Notes: generated by a model not told the origin, from the sequence alone. 15,617 nucleotides of DNA from Smittium culicis (GCA_001970855.1 LSSN01002576.1:1-15617); one strand, 5' to 3'. Positions 1 to 9,674 are shown, counted from the stretch's first letter. A program made the numbers and translations.

Positions 1-150
1 TATTATATTATATTATATTATATTATATTATATTATATTATATTATATTATATTATATTATATTATATTATATTATATTATATTATATTATATTATATTA
101 TATTATATTATATTATATTATATTATATTATATTATATTATATTATATTA
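1..150. repeat. (TATTA)n pentanucleotide microsatellite
   Basis: Thirty perfect tandem copies of the 5-base unit TATTA run from the first base of the window. They dissolve into TATATATC just after position 150. The array begins at the window edge, so its true length is unknown. A shorter array of the same kind lies at 9741-9760. Confidence 0.97.
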
Positions 151-3100
151 TATATATCTTTTCTTTTCTCTTTATACTTGAAGCATCTTAGATAGTTTTA
201 TGTTATTTCTGATTTTGAAAAATTAAAATATCACATTCCTAAAATCGAGTTTCTATTAAATATATAAACTAAATTAGTGAGACCATAATAAGAATTTTTC
301 ATATCGTTAAATCTATAAATTCTGTATTATTTGAGAGCAAAATTTTACCTAATTTTCTGATTTTCCAATTAAAAGTGATTCAAAAAGGATTTTATTAAAT
401 TTAAATTACATTTGGATAATTTAATTGAAATAAAACATACGTTTAATATTATAAAAAATATTTAATAAGATTTTTCATTTTATCTTAGTTTTTTATCCTC
501 TTTTTCTATTATTTTTTAAGAACCGGCATTTTTTTTAATATGTTAAATTTATGTTTCTATTTGAATATTTATATATATATCGGTAAAAAATTCAGTTCGT
601 TTAATTTTGAATAATAGTAATAATAATTAAATCCTAATTGAAATGAATTAATATTTTATTGATTTTAAAATTGAAATTAAAACATAAAATTCATTTATAA
701 TCATCTTTATATTTAAAAATATTGTATAATTATAGATCATAAGGTTTTCGCTCATTAGTATTAAATAAAATTATAACACATTTTAAAAAGTATTCGATTT
801 TTCAATCAGAGAAAATTATAGTTTACATATCTATTATTTTCCCAAAAATAATAGTATAAATAGAACTCAAATTTATCAAAAAAATATATTTACCAAGCAT
901 TAAAGGAATTTTTTATCAAAAAATTGTAGAAGGAGGGGGAGAATTCATACTTATATATGTATTTTTTGATTTATTGTTTATTAAAAAATATTTTATACCA
1001 ATTTTTTTATCTTTTTATCATTTCGTTTTGGTTCAATATATTATAATACTATATATTTAGGAATTTTAAAGTAGCAATTATTCATTATATTATCTCAATT
1101 ATCATTAGCTTTTTTATTTATATTAGTAAATATACATTTATTGTTTATGAATCATTCTATGATTATCATGCTCGGATTTCAAAATTATATAATGTACATC
1201 ATTAAACATATTTTGAGACAAATTTTCAATATTAAAGGTGATAGTTACGCATATAAGTTTTTTTTCTTGTATCAAGTACTATTTCGAAAAGCGGAAATTT
1301 TTCAATTAAAAATTTTCTACTCATCATAATTAGGCTAAATTCTATATCTAATTAATAAAATACCACTTTCAATAAGAGTATTTATCTAGTTAAAATCAGT
1401 AAATTACGATATTAAGAAAATAAGTTCTGCTTAGGTATGGTAACTCTATAATATATAATAAATTTTTAATTGGGTTTAATTTTTAACACAATATTTAAAA
1501 CTTTAATGTTATAAGTGTAATTTATAAAATATAAAATAAAAAATTCTCAATTTATTAATTAGTATTTTCTGCATTCAAAATTAAATATTAATGATTTAAA
1601 CTATTTAAAACTGGAAAAATCTTGATTTTTATTGATGTAATAGTTATTTACACAACAATGATCACCGTTTTTTATTATTGAATATATTTTCATAGTTTAT
1701 ATTTTAAATATAAAAATTCTATAGATAATATCACTTTGCATTTTTAGGATCTAGTTAGTTGTGAATTCATTAAATTATATGTGGAAGGGTTTTATTTTGT
1801 TTATTACTTTTCAAGTTATAAAGAAAATAAAAATAAGTAATTCACATGAATTTTCAATCAATAACTATAAAACGCAAATCGATAGATTTTGTAAAATGAA
1901 AATTAATCTAAAGCTCAATTGAGAAATCAGATAACATACTAAAAATTATCCAAATGAAATTTCAAGAAAATACAAAGAAAGATTTGGATACATACAAATA
2001 GTTTAGAATTATTATTTAAAAAGATTACAAAGAATATACAAAGAGTGAAATAAAGAACAATTTGAAAAAATAAAATAACGAAAATAAGCCATTTTGATTA
2101 TAAATAAATAAATCAAAGCGAAAAATATAGAAATGAAATTTTAAGCGGCATACGTGAATAAAAGGACTAGAAAAATATCAAAAAAACTTTTTCTCAGAGC
2201 TAATTCTTATAAACTGTATACTTTACCCAATATTTTTGTTTCTATACGCACATTGTCGATAAAAAATTAATATCTTTATACAAGAATTTCAATTTTTTAA
2301 GCTGGTCTTTCATATTTATAAAAAAAAAGAAAAAAAATTTTTAACACTACTTTATTCTTTTTTTCATCTAGCATTATCAAAAAAAACAAACAAAATTCAG
2401 ATAAAAAAATTAAATAAATAAAAACAAGTCAAATTGCGCCAAAAGCAGTCCAATTGTTAAAGCTCCAGTATAATTTTTGTTTAATTAATCAAATTTGCAA
2501 AAAGAAAAAAAAATTGTTTTTTTTATCTAATTAAAATCAAAGTATCTAAAACGTTTTAAATAAGCTCTCTGGTTATTATCCAATAAGTAATAAAATATTA
2601 TCCATTTGTAAATAATTCTATAATTATTATATCCACATATTAAAAATGAAAAAACCAAGAATATATAAAGCTGATATTTATAAAATTTATCACAACTAAA
2701 ATTGATTATCATTATAATAAATGATATTGTTGGATATCACAACTACAATCAAAATCATATAACAATAAAAAACTCTCATAATGTATGAAAATCTGTAAAA
2801 AAGATTATGAGTGTTACTTTATTGCAAAAATAACCATAAAAAGTATTTTGGTAGATATATATAATTTTTTTATCTAAATAATCTATTAAATTTAAACTAA
2901 ATAACTAAAGTTAAACGCACCAATCACTATTTATATGAAAAACTGACAAAAAGCTCAATTGATTAGAAAATACCAAAATATAAATCAATGAAATGCGATA
3001 AAACTATTTTCTTTTCCAGTTAGCCTCGATAGATTTTAATTAAGTGTTTTTATTTAAAAAATATATATTTAACATGAAAAAATCATATTTTCTTAGTTTT

Positions 3101-3373
3101 GGTATAATTTTAGGCTGATTACATATTCAATCCTAAAACATCAACAAATATTTCTAATATTAATAAGTTTACTTTTGTCTATTATAATACAAAAAAAAAA
3201 AAAAACTTTAGTAATAAAAAATTTAGCCGAGTGTATAAAAATTAAAAAAATTTAATGGTATTTTTTAACTTTTCTTTAAAATTTTATAAAATAAATTTTA
3301 AACTGGTATTTTTTTTAACTTTTTTTCGACTTACAAAATTTTTTCTATCTAGAAGTAGTGATATCTCAAAAAT
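151..3373. other. Gene-free AT-rich region
   Basis: About 3.2 kb with no convincing coding region on either strand. The open frames here are short, made of Phe, Ile, Lys, Asn and Tyr codons, and end in frequent stops, as expected by chance in AT-rich DNA. The longest with a real ATG (minus strand, 2527-2712, 61 codons) has no recognisable motif. A purine-rich stretch near 1900-2120 has the word TACAAAG three times. No RNA gene was recognised. Confidence 0.6.
3256..3327. repeat. Imperfect direct repeat beside the transposase remnant
   Basis: Two copies of TGGTA-(T)n-AACTTTT lie at 3256-3273 and 3304-3327, differing in the number of T residues. They sit just beyond the 3' end of the minus-strand MULE remnant. 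They could belong to its terminal region, but no matching inverted copy was found on the other side, so this may be chance in T-rich DNA. Confidence 0.35.
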
Positions 3374-3694
3374 TCATGTAATTTTATTTATTTTCAAATA
3401 TGAGTTTACGTGATAACATTTTTTTCCTTTTGAAAATTGTTTGCATGAACAATATATGCCTTTCCAGCAGCAAGTATAATTTCTAGCAAAAAAATTTTTA
3501 TATTCTTTAAAGTTTTTGCTAATTATGTAATATCTTTCCCAGTTTTGTATTTTAATTTTAGAAAGAATATTTTCTTTTTCTGATACCCCTATCTCTCTGT
3601 ATTCGAATAAATATACGTCAAAATATTTTTTTTTGTATAACCATGATAATTTCAAGCTTGTTTTTTTTGTTGTAATTATCTCATTGAATATCAT
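3374..3694 (-). pseudogene. MULE transposase remnant: C-terminal SWIM zinc finger
   Basis: A 106-codon frame starts at an ATG and holds a SWIM finger near its end. The pattern CxC...CxH appears as C82-S-C84, then nine residues later C93-Y-H95 (about 3410-3451). This zinc-binding finger typically follows the DDE core in MULE transposases and is thought to help DNA binding. The frame differs from that of the upstream core, so at least one frameshift separates them. Read alone it could pass for a small SWIM protein, but its position directly behind the core, on the same strand, makes a transposase fragment far more likely. The CxC and CxH residues are all intact. Confidence 0.8.
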
Positions 3695-3780
3695 TTTTGA
3701 AGTTTATGGTTTACTAAATTAATTGTAATCTTTGAATACATTCACAGGAAATTAAAAAATTTAATAAAATTTAATTTTTA

Positions 3781-4431
3781 TCAGTTGGTATATTTACCCT
3801 TTAATTTCCTATTGGATCTCTCCAAACAGTTTTTTTTTGATGGAAAATTTTTTCTATTACCTTCATACCAACTGTCGTTTATCTTGAAGTATAAATCATG
3901 TAATTTTTTCAAAAGAGTTTTTAAAGAACAATTTATTTGATCTATCGAAGATCATTAAATTAGGAATAAGTTGAATTTTTTTATATTATTCATAAATTTC
4001 ATTTTAAGCAATGGATTAATTCCTTTTAGAGTATTCAAAATATTTTTAGTTATATGGAACCAGCAGTGGATTCTCTTTAATTTAAGGTAAAAATTAGAAA
4101 CTGAATTAGAAATTTTAAGATAAAGATCAGCAAAAATTTTTTCTATTTTCCAAGCTATTCTGATTTTAATAAGCTCGTCTTCAAAAGCACTTAATATCCA
4201 AGGATTCGAATCTTGATTTTCTTTTCTCATTACTGCTATTGATACAGAATAAAAATATTGTATATTATCTGAAATTCCAGATATCATTACAGGATAATTA
4301 ACACCAATTAGCTTATATGTAAAATCTATATATTTTATTTTGACCTCAGAAAGTAGTTTTATTGAGCTTATTGAAGTAAATAAAACTCTAAGGTGATTTA
4401 AATCTGATAATAAGATGATGCGTATGGTTAT
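3781..4431 (-). pseudogene. MULE transposase remnant: DDE catalytic core
   Basis: One frame runs from 4431 to 3781 with only two stop codons, TAA and TGA, back to back at 3952-3957. Before them are the first catalytic Asp in IDFTYKL (codon 4324-4326), the second in FADLYLK (4126-4128), and the family hallmark CWFHITKNI (from 4065). After them is the third acidic residue, Glu in CLERSNRKLK (3820-3822), the usual W...N.LE..NR.LK end of the MULE core. The segment from 3955 to 4287 is the part with its own ATG. The core is well preserved at the protein level but is interrupted by the double stop and is out of frame with both flanking fingers. It is therefore a pseudogene, probably of modest age. 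Confidence 0.85.
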
Positions 4432-4558
4432 CTAGTAAAATGGCTTAGTTTTAAAAATTCGCACATATTTTTGAAACTATCTATAGTAGTTTTATCAATT
4501 ATTCGCTCTTTACTTGATTTATTACTTGATGTATTTTGTATTTTATCGATTTTAGCCT

Positions 4559-4857
4559 CTATCTGCAATTTTTCAAGATAATATTTATTCCACTAGACAA
4601 ATTTCCAATTTTTTTGAGGTTATATATTTCATTTTTTTCTTTTACACGTTTATTACTATGCAAGGCCTTCATATATGCTAATTTTTTTCCGTAATAAAAA
4701 TTCCAAATCTTTGGAATTTCAGGACACTTGTAATTCATAATATTTGAACAATAATAAACTGTTAACTTGTACATTTGAAATTTTTTGAGAAACGCTCTTT
4801 CCAAAAAATTCAAATACACCGAATATTCTGAATGATATGCAATTATTAGTACTTATA
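4559..4857 (-). pseudogene. MULE transposase remnant: N-terminal FLYWCH-like finger
   Basis: The open frame has no convincing ATG at its head. It contains VYYCSN...YKCPE, then an LHSN group about 22 residues later, which resembles the C-x(7)-C...H-x-H pattern of FLYWCH fingers with the last His replaced by Asn. FLYWCH domains often precede the MULE core. Immediately downstream, in another frame (about 4435-4590), lies a coding-like linker rich in Lys and Ser that ends in a stop at the edge of the DDE core. That implies further frameshifts. The finger assignment rests on few residues and is less certain than the core. Confidence 0.5.
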
Positions 4858-5224
4858 TCCTGACAATTTTTTGTTAAATCCATATTCGAAATTATAAAAT
4901 TTTCTATTTTTTTACTATTGTCTATATTTCGATAAATTAGAATATAAAATACAACTATACTTGTATTAAAATAAAAGATGTTTATTATATATTTTTGTGC
5001 ACAGCTCAGTATAGATAAATCCTCTAAAATAGTAGTGTGGTTAAAATCTTTCAGTTAAATAAATATCGTTACATGATTTTTAATTTTATATATGATATGA
5101 TATGATTTATTCTGACATAAATTGTACTTATTTTTGATTTTTCAATGTTTTAAGAGTATTTCTGATCATAATTAAATGAAATAAAAACTTTACTGATAAT
5201 AATTAGATAAAACAGCAATTCGAC

Positions 5225-5276
5225 TGATTTTAGCACATTTGATTTTTTTTTTTGCACAATTTTACTGCTAAAATCA
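5225..5276. repeat. Perfect 11-bp inverted repeat, 30-base spacer
   Basis: TGATTTTAGCA at 5225-5235 is matched by its exact reverse complement TGCTAAAATCA at 5266-5276. It lies about 370 bases upstream of the MULE transposase remnant. It could be a leftover of an element end or an RNA hairpin; nothing else supports either reading. Confidence 0.6.
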
Positions 5277-5330
5277 TTTTAAACTATTTTAACTGATCTA
5301 AACTAAAAACGAATAAAGAAATACCAATAA

Positions 5331-5456
5331 GTTCAAATATCCCGTGAGGTCCTTGATAATTCTGCTGAGCCGAAATTACTAATTAAGCAAATTCCAGCCG
5401 ATATCAACAACACTCCACATATATATGCGAAATTTTTATATAGTTTTAAAAATTAA
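5331..5456 (+). other. GC-richer island with short coding-like frame
   Basis: From about 5340 to 5425 the base composition is clearly less AT-rich than the kilobases around it. On the plus strand the frame from 5331 to the TAA at 5454-5456 reads as 41 codons of ordinary protein-like composition, including the string IPADINNTPHIYAKF, but has no ATG. The opposite strand is also open across the island and reads as a hydrophobic stretch, GVLLISAGICLISNF. I cannot tell which strand, if either, was coding, and I recognise no family. It could be one exon of a lost gene, a transposon fragment, or a small structured RNA. Confidence 0.35.
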
Positions 5457-6318
5457 AATTAAAATTTTATATGTACTTTAATGTATGATTTATATAAATA
5501 TCTTATTTTTTTTTAAATTAAAATATTAAAAAAGATTTCACAAATTATTTCTCAAAATTCTTTAGATTAATATAAATTTATGGAAATTTTAGATATATGT
5601 AGTATATTCTGTCTTGACCGAAGAATTTTTCAAAGTTTCAGCTTTTTTGTGGGTTAATTTCATTATTCCTGGTTTTAATTGAATTTGTAGTTTGCTGATA
5701 GCGATTTTTTAATAAGATAAATATAATATTTTTAAAGATTTTATGATAAAGATAAATTCCAAGAAAATGGAATGTATTTTTTTGTTTAGTTTTAGTGTTA
5801 GATTTTTATTAATAAAAAAAGTGAAAATATAAAGATTTATATAATTTTTATAATTGATATAAAAATTAAGTTAATATTTAAGAAAACGCTAAACTCTTTT
5901 GTTGATCTTGTGCTCTTTTTCAAATGAATATTTTTCGACGCTCTTTCATTGAAGCGCTGATTATTTCTTTTATAATATTTCTTTTTTTTTTTTGAGGATA
6001 ATTTTTTGGTCTTAATTGTAGTTATATGTGTCCTAAAAAGATCAAGTTTTTTAAATAATCCTAATGTTAACAATAATTGAAGTTCATTTTTGTTTTTGGT
6101 GATTTATTTTTTGAATTGATGTTTCTTTATCTTTTTATTTATTATTAATGACTTTTTTTGGATTTAATACTTCTTTATATTTTTCTCGATAATTAGTTAC
6201 CTCCTTTCGATCTAATGTTAATCTCATTTCATTCGTTGCTTATAACAGTTTTGATCGGTGTTTATTGTTAGAAATAATCTTTTAAAAGGATAATTTTCAG
6301 AAAGTAGGAGAAATCAAA

Positions 6319-6365
6319 AGTATAGAATCTGACGATAAAGGTAATTATTCATCGGATTCTACACT
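6319..6365. repeat. 14-15 bp near-perfect inverted repeat (RNA hairpin candidate)
   Basis: AGTATAGAATCTGA (6319-6332) pairs with TCGGATTCTACACT (6352-6365) around a 19-base loop. As RNA, this is 14 pairs with one A-C mismatch and one U-G wobble, extended by one more A-U pair outside. Because of the symmetry both strands translate to a similar SIESD or SVESD string, so the coding-like look of this stretch should not be over-read. Confidence 0.65.
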
Positions 6366-7133
6366 TCTATATTTATATGTGGGAGTGATCAAGAAGGTGT
6401 TAATCTTCCTTATCATCCAGAATTTTATTAGTCAGGATAAAGCCTTTTAAAAATCAACTAGTTTAAATATCAACGAATAAAATTAATGTAAATCAATAAC
6501 AAATTAATACAAAGAGGTAAAATTCTTAAATTTCAAAAAATAAATAAAAATACAAAGAAATTTGGTTTTTCATTATTCAAAAATTCAAATACAATAATTT
6601 CAATCATAATAAATGATATAAGGCTGATAAAGATTAAAAAATAACAATAAGAAATCGAGTCATTATTTTGAATGAATATTGGATCATAAGTCAAAGTTTA
6701 ATTCTAGAAAACTGATTTTATATTACTCTCTCTAGGTACAGAAAAATTCATTATATTATTATTACTATACAAGTAGTGGTCCAAGAAATAAATTTTTGAA
6801 CGCTACGAATTTTTTTAAAATAAATCATACTAAACTTGAAGAAAATAAACAAAATATTAATCCTATTAAATTAAATAAATAAAAAAGATAAAATAAGCAT
6901 TAACTCTATATTTTTTTAGCATGGTAAATTATCTTCCCATATCATCAAACTTATATTTTTCTATAATAGTATACTCAAAATAAAACATATAATAAAAAAA
7001 TAATTATAAAAATTATAAAATAAAAAAACGAACAATAAATTTTTTTCAAATTTTAATATCTAAATTATTAAGTTTTTTCTAAGCTGATGTTTTATTTTTA
7101 AAAATCTATAAAATCACTAATAATTCATACAAA

Positions 7134-7253
7134 ATGATGCCAAAAATCGTCTCGGATAATTACGTTAAGGATCTTAAATTCATCTTAGCCCCCGAACTTG
7201 TATCTCGCTCCGATAACACCACCACGAGATCAGGGGAGTATGATAATCTTTAA
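7134..7253 (+). CDS. Possible short ORF or relic in a GC-richer island
   Basis: A 39-codon frame starts at the first of two adjacent ATGs. It lies in the most GC-rich patch of the window (about 7146-7240), with codons such as GCC, CCC, CGC, ACC and GGG that are rare elsewhere here. It reads MMPKIVSDNYVKDLKF at the start and ends TTRSGEYDNL. The minus strand is also open over the same patch (VVVLSERDTSSGAKMNL), so the coding strand is uncertain. The DNA can fold as well: ATCTCG (7202-7207) pairs with CGAGAT (7225-7230), and a CCCC run at about 7189-7192 can pair with GGGG near 7232-7235. No family was recognised. A small peptide gene, a gene relic and a structured RNA are all possible. Confidence 0.25.
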   Translation: MMPKIVSDNYVKDLKFILAPELVSRSDNTTTRSGEYDNL

Positions 7254-7967
7254 CATATATGTAAAAAATTTTTACGCTCATTTAAAGGCTTGGTGATATC
7301 TGTGTTTCATTATTATGAGATATGTAAAAAAAATCATTTATAGTCAATTATTTTCGAGTTTTTTTTCTAAAAAGAGATATGATTTTAGAATAATTCATTT
7401 TAATGAGCTGTTTTTTATAATCTTAAATGAAAGAAATGAAATAATAATATGATATTCATTATAAAAACATATATATAATCCAGAATACCCATAAAAATAT
7501 TGTGTGTTAATTATAGCAGTGAGAATATATACTATTTTTAAATAATATCTATAGAGATTATTCTGTAGGTATCAAATAACTAAAAATTTAACTGTTCTAT
7601 AAAAAAATTTAAAATTTTAAATAACTAAAAATATTAGTAAGTGATACTATTTATAATCCTTAGGAATATAATTATTATATTTTTTTGTTTACTGCTATGT
7701 AGTTATTTTGGAAACTAATAAATCCATATTGTACCATTGACTATTTCATTACATATTTATATTTATAGATACTTTGTTTTTAGTTATTACGACTTTTTTA
7801 TTTACTTTTTATTTTTTAAAATACGAATTAATTTTTAAATAAATAGAACTGAGGTTTTATATTCTATTATATCAGAGAAAACGGTTTGATTTATACTGTT
7901 TTGTAGAAATAAAGCAATCGTAAGAGTTGAATAACGATAGTATGTATTTAATAGTAAAGAGAGAAAG

Positions 7968-7975
7968 TATAAATA
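7968..7975 (+). promoter_or_regulatory. TATA box candidate for the secreted-protein gene
   Basis: TATAAATA lies 74 bases upstream of the ATG at 8049, a plausible distance for a TATA element with a short 5' leader. In such AT-rich DNA a match can arise by chance, so only its position before a sound gene supports it. Confidence 0.4.
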
Positions 7976-8048
7976 GTGGATATAGTTATAAATATTTTAT
8001 ATATTCATATATCGAGTTTGATTTTTGACTTTAAAAAAGATTAATAAA

Positions 8049-8840
8049 ATGAAACTGCTTATATACAATATAACTTTATTATTGATTATTATGAGTAACT
8101 GGAGCGCAGTTTCAAGTCAGGTCGGTTTTAGATCTGAAATAAATCTGCATAAAAAAAAGCATAGTACTCTTATTTTAGAAAGTAGGAAGCAAAAAATTGA
8201 TATAGAGAAAGAATTCATTAATGCAAGCCATTCTATGTTAGAAAAAAAGTGTTTACCATTAACAAATACTTTACGAAATAAAAAGAAAGTGCTGTGCGAA
8301 TGCAGTATATATCTTGGTAAAAAAAATTCAAAAAAAAAAAGCAAATTTAAATTTGCTAATAATGAAGATGCTTTTAACAAATGCTTTTCTGGAATAGAGA
8401 ATAATGAATATTTAAACATTTCAAATATTATTAACGATTGCAAAATAATCATGTCTGATTTTTTTGCTGGAATTAATGATGTTATAGGTTTCATAAATCC
8501 CGAAGGTTTTTCAAATGTCAACGATGTCAAAAATATCGATGCTATAAAATATTTATCAGATGAAGATAAAAAAAGAATCAGTATTTATTCAGAGAATGTT
8601 ATAAAATACAAGTTATTCGACACATTTTTGCAACAAGTTAATAGGTACAACAATTTGCTACAAACAAAAATAAATATTGGCAATGAATTCACAGGAAACT
8701 TTCCAGAATTTTTCAAAAGATTCGGTGGAGACAAAAAAACATTTGAAACGACTGAGCATAATGATTTTACATCAAAATTTGTAAACTTACTAAAGCTCAA
8801 ATCGGAATATATATGCGATATGAATATCATCCCAATATAA
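8049..8840 (+). CDS. Predicted secreted six-cysteine protein of unknown function
   Basis: An intact 263-codon single-exon gene. The ATG at 8049 is chosen because the protein then opens with a classic signal peptide: MKL, a hydrophobic core of about 11 residues, and a small-residue region ending near SAVSSQ, with cleavage likely around residue 22-24. No later membrane segment or ER-retention signal is seen, so secretion is inferred. The mature part has exactly six cysteines (C68, C83, C85, C112, C131, C256), which could form three disulfides. It also has two N-glycosylation sequons (N58-A-S and N123-I-S) and a lysine-rich patch around 77-101. Beyond residue 130 it is mainly charged and helix-like. 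No known domain, host-targeting motif (RxLR or PEXEL) or catalytic site was found. An AT-rich organism with an orphan secreted protein beside transposon debris is reminiscent of parasite effectors, but that is inference only. No UTR introns could be assessed. Confidence 0.75.
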   Translation: MKLLIYNITLLLIIMSNWSAVSSQVGFRSEINLHKKKHSTLILESRKQKIDIEKEFINASHSMLEKKCLPLTNTLRNKKKVLCECSIYLGKKNSKKKSKFKFANNEDAFNKCFSGIENNEYLNISNIINDCKIIMSDFFAGINDVIGFINPEGFSNVNDVKNIDAIKYLSDEDKKRISIYSENVIKYKLFDTFLQQVNRYNNLLQTKINIGNEFTGNFPEFFKRFGGDKKTFETTEHNDFTSKFVNLLKLKSEYICDMNIIPI

Positions 8841-9570
8841 GCCCGAAGAATCAAACAGAGATTTTAGCACCTTTATTAGTTATGATTAAGTCTTATTTTT
8901 TAAACAAAAAATTTATTATCTTTATAATCAACCTTTACGCATACTAAAATTTTTATCCAATTGCATTTCGCTGTAAAATAAACCTTTTTTATTATGAATT
9001 TGTTTTTTAGCTTAATATAAAACTAATTAAAGTTGATATAATAACCCGCACTTCAATAATTTTCTACACTCGGTATTTTTATCATTATTTATTTTATTTT
9101 CCTTAAATTACCAAATAAAGGTATAAATTTATAGAAAAAAAAAAATTTAAATGATACTAGTTATTTTTTAAATATTCTATAACGAAGTATTCATAAATAT
9201 TTTAAAATTTTTTGAATTATACTAATCATACCTGTTCATGAAAATTTGTTCTCGGTGTATGCTGTATTTATATCTTAATACTCGAAGTAAGTACTCTCAA
9301 AAGTAAAAAAAGAGCAGATAAATCTAGTGAGAATAATAACTATAAGCATAGCGTAAGTTCATTTAGAATTTTTGGTTTTCAGGATAGGGATAAGTAAAAA
9401 TATTTTGTTAGTCTTTTGGCGAAAAATATTTTAAAGCAACACTAAAAGTTGAAGAATACAGTTTTATGTTTTAGAGCTGCTAATCTATAAAGTAATCATA
9501 TATATTAAAAAAGCAAATTTTTATACTTTATTTTTTCAAATAAACTTTATATATGTCGTAGGGAATTTAG

Positions 9571-9674
9571 ACTACAAAGAGAGTCTTTCTTAATTCTCAA
9601 GGTGAAGTCAATCGAGATCAAATTCAAAAGACTTTCACTTTTGTTTCTTTTATACATAGGAAGTTCTTTGTAGT
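9571..9674. repeat. Nested foldback (three pairs of inverted arms)
   Basis: ACTACAAAGA (9571-9580) pairs perfectly with TCTTTGTAGT (9665-9674). Inside it, AGTCTTT (9582-9588) pairs with AAAGACT (9627-9633). GTGAAGTC (about 9602-9609) is nearly the inverse of GACTTTCAC (about 9630-9638) and competes with the second pair. The whole could form a branched stem of about 100 bases, as in a small foldback element or a structured RNA. No target-site duplication was identified. Confidence 0.5.

Larger units (their letters stand above)
3374..4857 (-). mobile_element. Decayed Mutator-like (MULE) DNA transposon, transposase region
   Basis: Three blocks on the minus strand have the order and spacing of a MULE transposase: an N-terminal FLYWCH-like zinc finger (4559-4857), a DDE core (3781-4431), and a C-terminal SWIM zinc finger (3374-3694). 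MULE transposases excise and reinsert DNA bounded by terminal inverted repeats. All three catalytic acidic positions can be placed, but the reading frame is broken by frameshifts and stops, so the element is almost certainly dead. I could not find convincing terminal inverted repeats or a target-site duplication, so the outer limits given are those of the coding remnant only. Such relics are common in gene-poor eukaryotic DNA. Confidence 0.85.
4858..7967. other. AT-rich intergenic region with scattered islands
   Basis: About 3.1 kb with no intact gene recognised. Notable points are listed separately: inverted repeats at 5225-5276 and 6319-6365, and GC-richer islands at 5331-5456 and 7134-7253. 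On the minus strand, 5837-6227 holds two short, lysine-rich, coding-like pieces in different frames (a 30-codon frame with ATG at 6225-6227, and 5837-6073 with no ATG). They may be the relic of an unidentified gene or element. Confidence 0.5.

Noticed and set aside
1..150. Telomere repeat at the window start
   Set aside because: The unit TATTA has no G-rich strand and does not resemble known telomere repeats. It is an AT microsatellite at a window edge.
1141..1329. 62-codon plus-strand frame
   Set aside because: It begins at TTG and is rich in Phe, Ile, Lys and Tyr with no motif. It is chance in AT-rich DNA.
2527..2712. 61-codon minus-strand frame with ATG and a hydrophobic stretch
   Set aside because: Its composition matches random AT-rich sequence (Tyr, Ile, Phe, Asn) and it has no recognisable domain. 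It was kept only as a mention in the gene-free region.
3952..3957. A variant genetic code reading TAA/TGA as sense in the MULE core
   Set aside because: The transposase is also broken by frameshifts, and the ATG16 and secreted-protein genes end normally at TAG and TAA with no internal stops. Simple decay is enough.
7141..7250. rRNA, U2 snRNA or tRNA in the GC-rich island
   Set aside because: Short words resemble 18S rRNA (GGGGAGTATG) and the U2 5' end (TCTCGG), but the diagnostic flanking motifs, the branch-site recognition sequence and a tRNA cloverleaf are missing.
8025..8048. Upstream TTG extension of the secreted protein
   Set aside because: TTG is an unlikely start in a eukaryotic nuclear gene, and the extension places charged residues before the signal peptide. 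The ATG at 8049 is preferred.
8117..8854. Two minus-strand open frames opposite the secreted protein
   Set aside because: They are antisense shadows of the intact gene at 8049-8840. They contain hydrophobic reverse-complement text and no promoter or motif.
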